From positions 1,364,001 through 1,428,000 of the forward strand of contig JAVTLE010000007.1 of NCBI GenBank assembly GCA_033439295.1: 64,000 bases of DNA, written 5' to 3'. Every line of letters begins with the position of its first letter. Positions within the stretch are counted from its first letter, which is position 1. Shown here one piece after another: positions 14,762 through 27,058 of the stretch. The DNA comes from Deuterostichococcus epilithicus (taxonomy: Eukaryota; Chlorophyta; Trebouxiophyceae; Prasiolales; Stichococcaceae). A program made the translations under genes and the position numbers. Below the pieces are notes generated by a model. That model worked only from the letters and a program-made list of their open reading frames with translations, was not told the origin of the DNA and did no database searches.

Positions 14762-17245
14762 ATGACTTTTTTGGGCCCGCAGCAGTTTGCCGGCCAGCGA
14801 CCAGCACAGCAACAGCGGCCTGCAGGCTGCAGGCCATGCAGGCGAGCATCGCCAGTCGTTGCGGCCACAGACAGCGAGAAGCGGACACCAGCGCAGCGGC
14901 GGCAAAGGTGGGTGCTGCGCCATGCGATGCAGGCAGCTGCGACCAGCTGCAGAGGCTTCCCAAGGAATCGTCGTATTCATGCATGGCAGCTGGTCTGGCA
15001 TCCTGTGCAGCTCTTGGCGAGTTGCACATATGGCAAACCCTGGCTGAGAGCTGGTTGGATGTGGCATGCTGAGGCACAACCCGGTGTCCTGTGGCACGCA
15101 GAGAGGTGGCCACCCAGGCAGCCAACAGCAGCCTGGATGAGAGCGATGGCAGCGAGGCCAGCTCAGGCGGCATCGACCTGAAGGTACCCCCGCCATGCCG
15201 GCGATGCTTCCAGCACCTTGGACTGCCTTCCGCCAGCTTATTCCTGGGCTCCGCATTCCTCGAATTTGGGCAGGCTGCGTGCCTGCTGCGCGAGGGTGGA
15301 GCATCGTGCACGAGAGCGGACGCCAGCATCTCTCGGATGCCGTGTGGCGGATGACGCAATGCACTTCCATCTGAGCTTTGATCGTGCCCGCAATCAGCTG
15401 AGTAATGTGTCTTGCAGGTGGTGGGCGCATTGGCAGCAGTGGCGGGCGTTGCGCTGCTGGCGGGTGGCGGTTATGTGTACCGCGACACCATCAAGGACGC
15501 CATCTCCTGGTTCATCAGCGTGGTGCGTTCATGATAGTCATCAGCATTGTGCCACATGAAGGTCATCAGTGCGTTTCACAACCGTTGGCAGCGTTGCGTG
15601 TTCTGAAAGTCGGAGACAGACAAATAACAACAGCATAAGAATACTGTGCGGCTGTCTGGAAGCAGGCACATTCTGGCTGCTGTTGGGGCTGGCAGAGTCG
15701 TTGCTGCCGAGGCGGTCAGCTGTGAAGGTGGTGTCACCGCCGTTTAAGCAGTGGCCAATCAGCGCCTAGTCAGCCGGGTCAGCCGTGATGCCACTCTGGT
15801 TTCTGGAACACCCCCAATGTACACAGGTGGAGGGCTGTTTGTGGTCCACGGTCGCCTCCATGTGTTCATAGTCATATAACAAAACTGACTATCCGCAGGT
15901 GGACGACTGGGGGTCATGGGGCTATGTGGCGTACACATTCGTGTACACCGCGCTGGAGCTCATAATCATCCCGGCGGTGCCGTTGACGATGGCGTCTGGT
16001 GTGCTGTTCGGTGTCGGCCCCGGCACGGTGGTGGTGTCCCTCGCATCGACTGCCGCGGCGGCGATCGCGTTCCTCATCACCCGCTACGCTGCGCGGGATA
16101 AGGTGCTTTGGTGGATGCATCTCTGGAGACTTGAGTGGTCGTGGTGACACTTTCGATTTGCTGACCGCAGCCGCCGTCGACAATGGCAGCTGCCTATGGT
16201 GTTCATGGTCCCGGGCTGTTGTGAGCCGCGGCAATGCTAATCGACTGGGTGAGCACCTGGTGCTCTGCCCTGCAGATTGCAGGCCTGGCACGGGACAACA
16301 AAAAGTTCGCAGCCATCGACAAGGCCATTGGGAAGGACAGCTTCAAGGTAACACTTGCATTGTGCATTTGTATTTGGTTGCGCTGTGTCTGGCTGCTGCC
16401 TTGGCTTGTTCCCGGCTAGAATCAGAGACTCCGTGATCACGCCCTCGGGGCAGGTCACGCAGGTGGAGCTGCTGCGGCAGCTGGGCCCGCTGCCGTCGCT
16501 GTCATTGTCTCGAACCTTGCCTCCATGGCTGGTGTATGTGCAATTTCGTGACCACAAACTCGTGACGAATTCGCGTAGGTGGTGCTGCTGCTGCGGCTAA
16601 GCCCGCTGCTGCCGCTGTCGCTGTCCAACTACCTTTACGGCCTGACCAGCGTGGACTTCGTGCCCTACGTCCTCGGCTCCTGGCTGGGTCAGCTCCCAGG
16701 CACATTCGCCTACGTGTCAGCAGGTGGGTCAGCCGTGTACAGCCGTTTGGGCCATGCACAGAATAAACCCCCTGTGCACGACACCTTTCGGTCGGGAGTA
16801 TGCCCGGCCGACACACGGCTGCCCGTGGCACTCTTCGAGCGATCTGGATGAGTCGTACCGGCCTGGCGCGATCTTTTGGAGAAGATGTATCGAATTGTGC
16901 CCGCAATCCAGCACTTTCCGAACACTTTGGCAGCCTGTCTTGTACTTCACCTCGGCAATACCTGTACTGAGCAGAACACTTTTGGCAGTCCCAAACTGCC
17001 TTCCTTCATGTACCTTTCTTCTCTGTGACATCAAGGTTTGATGTCAGTCTCTGACCGAAGTAAACCTCCTGACGGCTGCAGGCAGCTACGGCCGAAAGGT
17101 TATTGACGGCGCGGACGCCGGCAGCGGCATCAGCTCGTGGCAGATCGCAGTTGGTGCCGCGGTCACTATCTTGGCGATCGGCTACATTGGGCGCCTTGCT
17201 AAGCAGGCGCTGGATGAGGTTGACGACGATCTGGACACTGCATGA
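14762..17245 (+). CDS. VTT-domain (DedA/TVP38/TMEM64, SNARE-associated) membrane protein, probably plastid
   Basis: Exons: about 14762-14907, 15102-15183, 15418-15522, 15899-16102, 16276-16347, 16579-16723 and 17082-17245, all phase-consistent, giving about 305 residues. The N-terminus is Gln/Arg/Ala-rich (GPQQFAGQRPAQQQRPAG) and resembles a chloroplast transit peptide. In-frame ATGs at 14597, 14657, 14681 and 14741 are alternative starts. Membrane segments: GALAAVAGVALLAGGG in exon 3, then YVAYTFVYTALELIIIPAVP and VSLASTAAAAIAFLI in exon 4. The VTT signature follows: FAAIDKAIGKDSFK, LLLRLSPLLPLSLSNYLYGL, and SWLGQLPGTFAYV. The last exon has a membrane helix and an acidic tail (DEVDDDLDTA). 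Family members are membrane scramblase- or transporter-like proteins. A degenerate copy of exon 6 lies just upstream of it. Confidence 0.85.
16463..16627 (+). repeat. Upstream pseudo-copy of the VTT gene exon 6 start
   Basis: Bases 16463-16508 follow an AG and would read VELLRQLGPLPSLSL. The true exon from 16579 reads VVLLLRLSPLLPLSL. The arrangement of AG followed by GTG and a CTG-rich Leu/Pro stretch is shared. Leu-rich codons make chance similarity possible, but length and order agree. Confidence 0.5.
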
Positions 17246-17864
17246 ACAATGTGGCAAGAAGAGTTGCCATTGCCGTCTGAGAAGGGCCGAATGGCTGCGG
17301 CCCAATACAGAACTGCCGTGTGGCCTGTCGGATACCAATCATGCCCATCGAAGCCACAGCTCCCTGGTTGCCGAAATCCGCGTTGACATTGTATTTGGTG
17401 TTGTCAGCGCATTGTGTTGGCAAAGACACGTTGCGATTGTCAATAGTCTCGCTTTTGATTTGCATCACTTGTAGACATTGATGGTTCAATCACACAAACG
17501 CAAATCTGTAGTCACACGTGTATTGATGAAACTGTCCGTGCGATCATGAAGGGCCATCCTGATGGTAGTCGCGATCAGACACGATCAATCAGTCTGAGGC
17601 TGGGAGCGCCCTGGCGTTTCACCCGGTACAGACAACCCTGATGAGTAACGACGGTCGTATTGACTCAACGTCACTTCTGATTAGTATAGCGACCCTTTGA
17701 TGTCTGCTGGTGGGCATTTGCATTGTTGGACACATGTCATTGAATCACATCAGCTACGCCTTCACCACAAACCAACTAGACAGTCACACGTCTCGTTGCG
17801 ACATTGTGGCTGACAGTCAACAGTTATCCAGCACTTCAAGCTTGCAGCAGCCGGCCCTCGCGCA
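17246..17864. other. Intergenic spacer between VTT gene and ENTH gene
   Basis: About 620 bp between two plus-strand genes hold the VTT 3' UTR and the ENTH promoter. Base composition is more AT-rich than in coding regions. I see no further gene or recognisable element. Confidence 0.5.
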
Positions 17865-20312
17865 ATGGAGGCAGAGTCGGCGACGTGGCCCACGACACCG
17901 CCCAGCCCGCCCTCGCCGGCGAAACGGGCAACACAAGAGTGCATCGATTGCCCCAGCACGCAGACACTGTGCGGTGAGCGGTTGCTTCGGCCGGTGCTTC
18001 GGGCACCTGCCTCGACTCCCCCGGAACGAACCGGGTGTCCTGTCTCGGACACCCTCGCTATGCTTGTTGGAGTAAGGCCTGCGTATTCATGCGTATGAGA
18101 AACCCGCCCTCTTGATTTTCAGACAGTCTGCGTGGTGCCCCCACCTCGCAACACGATGGCTGCCTGGCGACGACCACTGTCGATGCCTGGTGCTGCGGCT
18201 CGTCAGCCGCAAGCAGATGTATGAAGTACAATTAGCTTGGGCTCGTTTGCTGGCCTGAGGCATTAGCACCGGATTTTCCGTTGGTGACGACTGGTGGTTC
18301 AGGACCTGGTGGTGCCTTGCAGCAGTACACCACACACGGAGGGCTGCTGACCCATTGGAAGATCCCAACGAGCCTTGGGTGCATATTCCACAGATTTTGC
18401 ATGCACGCTGCCTGCCATTGCAGCCTGTTCGTCTCCCGCTAGGCTGTCAGTGTCACGCCGGTCGTCTTGCCGGTAATCGCACGCTGCGACATACCGCCGC
18501 TGACCCGACCTGTACGCATGCGGTGCAAGCTGCTGCACGAGCCGTAGCATCCCTACAACTTGCTTCTGAACGCTCCCTGGGGCTGCCGGCTCGCTGCGCG
18601 CCCCTCGGCGCCCCCTAGTCACGCTGCACCAGTCGTCACGTAGGCCACCGACTATCTCCGGTGACTCTGTCACTACCACGGCCCAGGACACGTTCACATC
18701 CGCCGTCAGTACGCTCACTGATCAGTGGCCTTGTCTCTGACCCGCAGACGTCGCGGAGGCCGCATCCGAGCCCTGGAGCTACCCGGAGGTGCTCGACACC
18801 CTGGCGGACACCCTGCTCGACACTCTTACTGATGACTGGCGGAAGTTGCGCAACGCGCTCTGGCTCGTCGAGCACCTTCTCACCTGCACCCCGCGGCTCA
18901 TGTGCGTGCCTCGATCCCGCCAGCTCTCCCCTTGCTGAAGTGTTCACTCCCCTCACTGCACTTGGCGGGCGTACCGCAGCCGTCTGCACTGGACTACACC
19001 ATGCTGCAAGAGTCACGCTGTTGCATCCTCCAGCCGGCCAACCCAAGTACGCCCCCATGCCTGCCACATCTCGTCCCTGCACGCAACCCTCTGCCCGCAT
19101 GCTGATGCCTGCGCTGCAACTTTCTGTCCGCAGGGACGATCTGTGCGCCGAGCCCGGCATGCTGAGGGGCCTGCTGGGCTTCTGGGCGGAGGACGAGCAG
19201 GGGCACGACTGCGGTCAGGAGGTTCGCATGCGCGCCAGCACGCTGTTGGGGCTGCTGGAGACGCATGAGCAGACTCTGCTGGCGCAGCGGTGCAGCCTGC
19301 AGGTGAGAACTCACAGCGGGACTTCTTCTTAGTCATCAGGTGGCTGCCTCTTGTAACTGGTTATGAGGCTACTGTCTCTGTGCGATGAACCGTCCTGCAC
19401 GCACCGCATGCCTGCTTGCTCTGAATTGAACAGTGGGAGTGCGGACTTGCCCTGCATCTTGCGATACCGACGCTGCGGCCTTGTACCCATGGACCATGCT
19501 TGTGTACTCACCTCTGCTACCCTCCCCCGGCGCAGCCGCAGCAGCAGGCGTGCGAGCAAGCGCAGTATTGGGAGCAGGCGCAGCTGTCTTACGCGGTGCC
19601 ACAGCAGCCGTCGCTGCAGTGGGGCTGCTGCGATGACGATGCTTACAGCCCCACCAACAGCACAGACAGCGAGGCTTCCAGCTGCAGCCCCTTCTCGCTG
19701 ACACGGGAGAACAGCACCGGCCGCAAGCCGGCGGCCTTCGGGCTGCCGCTCAAGGGCTTCAAACTGCCCAAGCTGAGGCTCAAGGCGGCGCCGGTGGCGG
19801 TGGCAGCAACGGGCTCTGCGGCATCGACGGCGGCTTCGGGCAAGCCGCCGCGGGGCCTGAGCTTTAAGGCTGCCAGCTTCAGGGCGGGCAGCCTGCGGCA
19901 TGGCACTGGCAGCCAGGAGCTTGTGCAGGCCTGGGGCCAGATCCGCGGCCAGGTGGGCAGCTTGTGCTGGTCGCCTTCTGTACACTCATGGATTTGTACA
20001 TTGATGCAGCCACACATCTGCTGCTGCCTGTATGCCAACTGCAGCATCCACCAACTGCGACATGCGCATACCCCAGCCTTGCAGTGGTCTGCTGCCTTTT
20101 CGGCCGCAGGCCCACTGCAGTCGTGCTGCACTGTATTCTGTACTGCATGCCACCCCTCGTGACGGCAGCGGCCTGACGTGCTGTGCTTTCCTTCCCTGCA
20201 GAACTCGTCGGACTTTGCGCGCATGCTGCAGGCGCTGGACGACAAGTGCTTCGAGCAGGCGCAGGAGGCATACGAGAAGCTGCAGGGACCCACAGTCCCG
20301 AATGCCTTCTGA
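17865..20312 (+). CDS. Small ENTH-domain (epsin-like) protein
   Basis: Exons 17865-17973, 18748-18901, 19134-19302, 19536-19952 and 20202-20312 join in phase to about 319 residues. The middle exons follow the ENTH pattern: EAASEPWSYPEVLDTLAD, then DDWRKLRNALWLVEHLL, then LRGLLGFWAEDEQGHDCGQ, and VRMRASTLLGLLE. These correspond to the EATSNDPW, W-r-x-x-yKaLtLLeyLL and DxxGxDqGxxVRxrAxxLxxLL blocks of epsins. ENTH domains bind phosphoinositides at clathrin-coated or trans-Golgi membranes. The tail is Gln-rich and then basic/Ser-rich (FKLPKLRLK). I see no clear NPF or clathrin-box cluster. The 774-bp first intron (17974-18747) could hide another small exon, since the phase would allow it. Confidence 0.7.
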
Positions 20313-20970
20313 GCGGCGGCAGCGGTGGTCACTCTTCAGACACTGGCCCCTGGCGTTTCCAAGCCCAGGGGCCGCATTTGCAGCACCCGTCGGGGCCTGC
20401 AGCGCCGCTGCTCGTTTGTACCAACCGCTGCCACAACGGCTCGCCAAGCACAGCACCTCCATGCCGACACACCCCCCTTAGCCACCTGCCGCCTCTTTGA
20501 GTGTCGCCGTCCCCGGCGCACAACTTCAGCTTTGAGAAGATTGAGATTCTCAGCAATTGTCTAGATTCAAATCGACTAGCTGGTGTGCGGTTCAGCTGAC
20601 GAGCCGCACGGTTCTGCACGTACTCGTCAGGACGCCTTTCCCTCGGATTACACCTATTCGGAGCAATTGTGATTTTGGCCTTTTAGAACAGCAAGTTTTC
20701 AGGACCGCTAAAGCGGCGATTGACGTGATTTGTCGTGCGCTGCTGTTTCGACTCACATCTTGGCGATTGAATCGTGTAGATTGGGGAGTTTGAAAGCTTG
20801 AGAGTTCCTGCTGTGCCTTGCTTAAGACCAACTGCAATCTAAGCGGACCTACCTATCCTGAAGCACAACTGCGACAAGCTTCGTCGATTTTCAACCTTCT
20901 AAAACTCTCTCGTCTGCATGTCTTCAACAGTTTGGAGATCCCACAGCGTGCAGCAGGGCTGTCACAACAC
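20313..20970. other. Convergent intergenic spacer (ENTH and MetRS 3' ends)
   Basis: About 660 bp between convergent stops. It contains AT-rich stretches, and a minus-strand TGTAA occurs at 20648-20652, some 320 bases beyond the MetRS stop. No coding signal was recognised. Confidence 0.5.
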
Positions 20971-23900
20971 TCACTCTGCCGCTGGCGCCGCCTGAACCTC
21001 CGAAATGCCAATCACATAGTCGCCTTCCAGCCGGGCAAACACCGGCTGCGCCTTGGCCATCTGCTGCCCCGCCGGCAGGCCGCCCCAAGCGGCGTCCGCC
21101 CACTGTGCCTCGCCCGGCGCCAGGCCCAGCTGCGCGAGCACGCGGGCGGACAGCGCCGGCGTCACGGGCGCCAAAAGCACCGCCACAATGCGCACCGCCT
21201 CGAGCACTGCGACCAGTGCCTTTGCTGCCTCCGCTTTCTCCTCGTCGCTGCCCTGCTTTGCATGTGCAGGGTATTGTTGGGTCAGGAATTCCACTCGCAG
21301 TGCGACTCGCGCATGGTGGCGCAAGCAAGCCGCGGCGGGAGCCGCATGCCAGCGTAACCGCGTGACGCCCCGTGCGTCTCTGCGAGGTTGACTGAACAAA
21401 AGGGAGCGCTTCTGCCCCTGCACGCACAGGCTTTTCTCCCTCGACTGGGCCACTGCTTGGCGCTTTGGTGGAACCAGTGGGGCCCTAGCGCAGCACGCAC
21501 ATGCCCTGCTTGGCGGCGGTGACGTCATGCCATTGGCAATGGCCTGAGGCGCCTCCAACTGATCAGCAGGCAGCTGAGTGCATTATGTTGAGACAAGAGT
21601 GGGACGATGCCACGTTGCCAGTGCGTTGCATCTCGATGGTCGCCAGCGCAGCCGCCCCTCAACTGCAGCCATGACACGATACAATTGTTACAGCCAGCCT
21701 GGCGCCAGCCTGGAAGTGTTATTACTGTGGCACAGCTGGCGTCCCACAAGGCCCGAGGATCCTTGAGCCGGACATCGGACTGAGCCGCCGCGTTGCCGAT
21801 GCATTGCATCTCGTATGTTTCCGAGGGCTGACTGGTGGACCCATCTGCCTGGCGGCTGGCCCGCGATTGTGACTTGGGTCCCAGTTTGGAGCATGCAGGC
21901 GCTGCGACGGCCATGGCCAGCTCGGAGCTGCGGCCAACAGCCCCGGCCTGAGGGTCTCCGAGAACCGCCGGACGTTCCGAAAGGCTGCGTGCCTTTTTGA
22001 GGGCGGTCCAGGGGGCGACCTCCGCCAGCCAGCGGTTGCCGAGGCTGCTGATGGCGACGGCGCCCTGGGCAGCCCTGTGGAAGGCCATCCGCTCGTAGGC
22101 CTCCGCCACCTCCGGCACCTGCGGGGCTGGCAGCGATTTCTGTCACAGCTATCTGTGTCCGAGCATGGCCGCAAAGGTCGAGTGGGGGCGCCGGCAGCCT
22201 GCGCCGCTGTGCGCGTCGCTGCGGGCCCAGGTGCACCCGCGCCCACGGTGCCGCCTCTACACCAGGTGTTTCTGGCCCAGAGCCTCGACTTGCATGACAG
22301 ATAGATTGCCCAAAACAACTCGCGAGGGCAGAGGAGACCGCTCTTCCACCACGCCGCGACCGGCACGGTGCCGGAGTGCCTGACAGTCTGACAGGTGCCC
22401 CCACCTGCTGCTCGGCGAGCGCGCGCAGCGGGTGGTCCGCCGGGATGTCTCCCGCGGCCACCGGCAGCGCGCCGCCGCAGTTCTTGGCCAGCAGCCCCAG
22501 CGTGCGGTTCAGCAGGTTGCCGATGTCGTTGGCCAGTGCTGCATTGACCTGCGGGTGGCGGTGCGCGCGATTCAGGGTTTACAGTTTCCTTCTCACCGCC
22601 TGGCCGCACGCCGGCGACGTGTCGCTGGCCAGCTCCGGTGGCACTGCGGTGCCAAACCTCGGGGTAACACGTCGGGTGCGCACACGACGCCGGGCATCCT
22701 CCCAGCGCGACGCTGCAGCATCCGGGCCGCGCAATGCCGGGTGCACAGCGCGCGCAGCCCAGCGCGCCCTCGTCCGCTTCCGCAGGAAGCGTGGAGCAGG
22801 GAGCCCAGAGGCGTCACCCCCTGTTCAGGTCACGCTCCCTGATGTTCAGGCTGGTCGTCTGGCGGGCGCGCACACCACATCTCCATGCACTCACATGTCT
22901 TGAGGGAGGCAGTAGGAAGCAGCAGGAGACAGCGCGGGACAGACCTTGTCGCGGAAGCGCTCCTCGCTGAAATCGCCGTCCTTGCCGAACTCCAGCTCCG
23001 CAATGAAGTAATACCGCACCGCGTCTGCGCCGTACGCCGCCACCAGCACCTGTGGGTTAGGGTTTACGGTTTACGGTTTGGGATTCGAGTTGAGGCTCAG
23101 GACAGTGGGTGACAAGGATGTGGGCGGCGCAGCAGGGCATGCCAGCAGCGCCTCCCTGGGCCAGCGTTCCCACAAGTCCACGTCCGGTGGGCTCCCAGGC
23201 CGTACACCATGCGAGCGGGGTGCATGTGCACCGCGGCCATGTCGTGGCACCAGCTCGGCGCTGGTGCCGGCCGCCGTACGGCGGCCTGGTGTGATGCGAT
23301 GGAGAACGTGTGCTGCTCCGCAAAAGACGCATGCTGCGCAGAACACACTGCTGGTTCCTGCTGTTCCTGTTGTTCTCATGCAGGAAGGAAATCCCGCGCC
23401 TTGGGGTCGACCACGTTGCCCATGGACTTGCCCATTTTGAGACCGCGCGAGGTGAGGAAGCCGTGGCCAAACACGCGCCGCGGCAGCGCCAGCCCCGCAG
23501 ACAGCAGCATGCCCGGCCAGTACACCTGCGCCAGCCATCGCAGCGGGTGCAGCAGCCATATCACAAAGGACTGCCACAGCTGCAAAAAACACGGAGCCGG
23601 GCGGCCAGCCGCTTGCGTGTCAGCGCCGCCCCCAGGCCGGGTCCCTCCGCTGTGCATGCCGTCCGCCTGTCTCGCTGCCAGCTGCTGGCCGCGCAGGCAG
23701 CAGCTTGCTGGACAGCTGCGTCGGAACCAAGTCGACGGTGGGGTGCAACATCGGAGACGGCAAGGAGCGCACCGCGTGAAAGCGCAGGATGTCCTTTCCA
23801 ATGACGTGCGTCGCTGGCCACCCTGCGGCGGCGGCTGTGTCCAGGCTGCTGCCGCTGCCGTTGCTGCCCGCGCTGTCCTCCGGCAGCAGCGCCGAAAGAT

Positions 23901-26456
23901 AGCCCGCCAGCGCGTCAAACCTGCACATGGTGTGCGGCGTCGACAGGTTGTGCGGCAATCGGCGTGAGTGGACAGTGTGAGGTGCCGGAGGCAGTTCCGC
24001 GAGGTGGGTGCGTCAGGCACGCTGCATCACGACAGGCGAAGGCAGGAGTGCAGCTTTTGGCCCGACGATGTCTGTCGATGGCGATGCAGTAGGCCGGGCA
24101 CGCCGCATTCTGCTCGCCACCTTGAGCACAGCATACGCCTGCGATCTGGCCATCCCTGCGCCGCTCCTTGCCGGCAGGGGGGGCCATGTGCGCTCACCAG
24201 ACGTAGGTGTTGTGGCTGCTGTCCTGCGGCAGGGGGATGCCCCAGGACATGGCGGCAGCAGAGCGCGAGATGGAAAAGTCGTGCAGCCCGGACTTGACCC
24301 AGCCCAGCACCTCGTTGCGGCGCGCCGCCGGCTGCATGAAGTCCGGGTTGCTGCTCAGCAGCTCCTGCAACAGGTCGTGCAGCGGTTGAGGAGGAGCGCT
24401 GCGACGGGACACCCCCAGTGGAACTAGTCACCAGTGAGTCACCAAAGATCAAAACATGGCAGACATATTCTCTCCTGCCTCATGCCCCGACTCAACTGGG
24501 CAGGGGTCCATCGAGAGTGTGCCAGCCAAGTTAAGGCAGGGCCACGCTGGGAACAGGGCTGCCTTCTGACGCCGCAACACGGCAGGCAGGCGCCGGGCCA
24601 CTCAGCATCCTCACCCCGGTGACCGCCAGCGCACCTCGATCTGCTGCTGGTAGCGGGACAGGCGGAAGAAGTAGTTCTCCTCGCTGCGCTGCTCGCACGG
24701 CCGCCGGTGCACCGGGCAGTTGTGCGCCTGGTCCAGGTCGCCCTCGTCCTACAGGGTGGGCCGGGACAACCGCTCACTGCGCCTGCCTGTCGGCTTGCCG
24801 GAGCTTTCTCCTGGACTCCCCATCCGGAGGGTTGGTCGGAGGCCATTCCGACGCCGTCTGACTCGCCTCACACTATCAGGGTGCGCAGCATTGGGGCTGC
24901 GCGCGCGCGTGTGGGGCTTTCTCTGCCTGCGCATGGCGACGCTGTCGCGCATACACCGCAAGGTGTACAGAGTGCTGGCAGAGGCTGTCTCGCTATCCTT
25001 GCAGCCTGGCTATCCCCCAACATTGGCCACGCCCCGCCAGGCTGCTGCCCTCTTCTTCTCTGCCCATACCTGCTGACGCGTTCCCTACAGGCATACCTTG
25101 TACTCCTCGCAGTCAACACAGTAATAGCCATTGTAGTCGGCCTTGTAGATGTCGCCCGCCTCGCCGCACCGCGTCAGCAGCTCCGCCACCAGCGCCTGTG
25201 TGTGATAAGAGTTTCTCCTGTGTGCAGCAGTTTGTGGCACCAGTTTCCTAAAATCTTTGGGCCACAGTCTCGTTCGGCCTGCTGTGGGCCCCGATGCCTC
25301 CTCGTGCCTCATGTGGTGTGTTGAAGCAGGCGCCTGAAAGCGGCCAGGCCAGCTGGCCGGCGGACACTTGCGGAGTGGGCATGCACACCAAGCCCCACCT
25401 CGTGCTTGGCGTCCGTCGTCCTGATGAAGGAGTCGTACTGGATGTCCAGCTGCAGCAGCAGTGGGCAGGGACTTTACACCATTGAGCCTCAGCCCAAGGG
25501 CTCCAAAGGCCGACCAAGCGGCATGCAATACATAACGGACGGTGCATTCGCCAAACTGCAGGCACTGGACATGACCAGTTGCATCATCACACATCTCGTG
25601 GACGCCCAAAAACGTCCACATCTGCGGGAGCCGACCTGCCGCCAGAGGTCCTTGTACTCTGCGACAACGGCGTCGCAGTGCGCCTTGGGCTCGAGGCCCG
25701 CCTTCGCTGCCGAGATGGCGATCTTCTCGCCGTGCTCGTCTGTGCCGGTGACAAAGGTCACGTCCCGGCCCCGCAGCCGCTGCGCAGGCGGCAATTCTGC
25801 ACGGCTGACTGGCCAGGCATCGCAACACTTGTCCGCCCAGCCAGTGCGTTCCCGCAGTCATCAGTCGGAAGTGCTGTGCTCAGCACCCGGCTCCGCTGCA
25901 TGATGCAGGACTCATCATCTCACACATGTGACTCGTCAGCAAGTGCAAGCGCAGGGCGCCAGGCGCACCTGATACCGGGCCATGACGTCGACTGACATCG
26001 TGGAGTAGGCTCCGCCCAGGTGCGGCGCTGCAATCAGCACGCAGGGCTGCTTCGCTGATTCGACAGGATGTCATGCATAGGTTGCTGGGAGCACAGAAGT
26101 GCTCGATGCAGATGGCCTGCCACTACACCTGCGTTGACGTAGTACAGCGGCGTCGTGATGACGAAGCGGCCGTCCGCGTCGCCGCTGCCGTTGCTGCTGC
26201 CGCCCGGTGACGCGCCACTAGTGCTGCTGCTGACCATCCTGAGCGGCCGCCTCCGCGGAGGCAGCGGCAATGACACCATCTGCGCCGCCGTTCTGCCGCA
26301 GGACGCCGCTGGCTGCCTGATGCCAAGCGAGGCGTCGTCATGATGCTGCAGCCTGCTCTGCTGCGCGCTGCTGGCAGCCCAGCGCACGGCGCGGCCGCTG
26401 CACCGGAGGGTCGAGCCAGCACAGCAGTGCAGCCTCGGCAGGGTGTGCCAGGCCAT
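20971..26456 (-). CDS. MetRS: Organellar (bacterial-type) methionyl-tRNA synthetase
   Basis: Charges tRNA-Met in plastid and/or mitochondrion. Thirteen phase-consistent exons: 26129-26456, 25969-26027, 25636-25779, 25399-25449, 25097-25195, 24635-24748, 24198-24364, 23773-23920, 23400-23525, 22945-23049, 22405-22548, 21993-22118 and 20971-21252. A transit-peptide-like N-terminus of about 90 residues precedes [12 protein letters not shown]. The HIGH element is degenerate (PHLGGAY). [22 protein letters not shown], a zinc-knuckle CVDC plus CPVH pair, [21 protein letters not shown] and [17 protein letters not shown] follow; the last is a KMGKS form of KMSKS. The anticodon-binding helical part includes [10 protein letters not shown], and the protein ends at [11 protein letters not shown]. 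Introns 9 and 12 need GC donors (AAG/GCGCGG and AAG/GCACGC). There is no C-terminal tRNA-binding (EMAP) domain. Confidence 0.93.
23054..23082 (-). repeat. Telomere-like motif at a MetRS intron acceptor
   Basis: Plus-strand GGTTAGGGTTTACGGTTTAC, continuing with a third GGTTT unit, lies directly against the acceptor of exon 10. The transcript therefore has a CCCTAA/CCGTAAA-like pyrimidine tract. A shorter relative (AGGGTTTAC) lies upstream of the exon 11 acceptor at about 22574. Confidence 0.7.
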
Positions 26457-27058
26457 ATTTGTGTCGAATTCTGATCAAAGAAGCCCCGACTGTATGATTA
26501 AGCTGCGATAACAAGTGCCTTGGTAAGGCTGTTGTGACAGCGAGCTCCCAAACGCCACATGTGGACCTGCATCGATGAGTTCCGGGTGACTGACAGACCT
26601 GAGGGATCCTCTAGAGCGGACCTTGCGGAGGAATGATATTCGCAAGGTGTCACGCAATGCACAGTGATCGATCGCTGGTGCAACATCAGGGTGCGTGTGC
26701 TCCGTCCAGCGTCCGGTGCGGAAGCAGATTGTACCTCGACTTCGCTGACACGAACATGGAAACACTAACCTTTTTCGATTTGCGGTTCGATCTCTGTCCA
26801 TCGTCGTGCCAAGCTGAGACTGCACCGAGCTAGCAATTTGCGAACGCTCTGCCCGGGCGGAGGCGTCTCACCGCAAGTCGTACTGCAACCACGACGTCAG
26901 CCAGCGCATGCGTGGGCGCACCTCGATCGCGCTGCTGCCGAGGCAGAGCACCATTTCGTTGTACACGCCTGACAGGCACCCATTGTAGACGGTCGACAAC
27001 CGAGTACTGCAGCGATCCAGCCAGAGCACCTGGACCTACGCTAATTCGGAAGGGAGGA
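26457..27058. promoter_or_regulatory. Divergent intergenic region, MetRS (-) and RxDSA-repeat gene (+)
   Basis: About 600 bp between two start codons facing away from each other, so both promoters lie here. I see no recognisable core element or extra gene. Confidence 0.45.
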
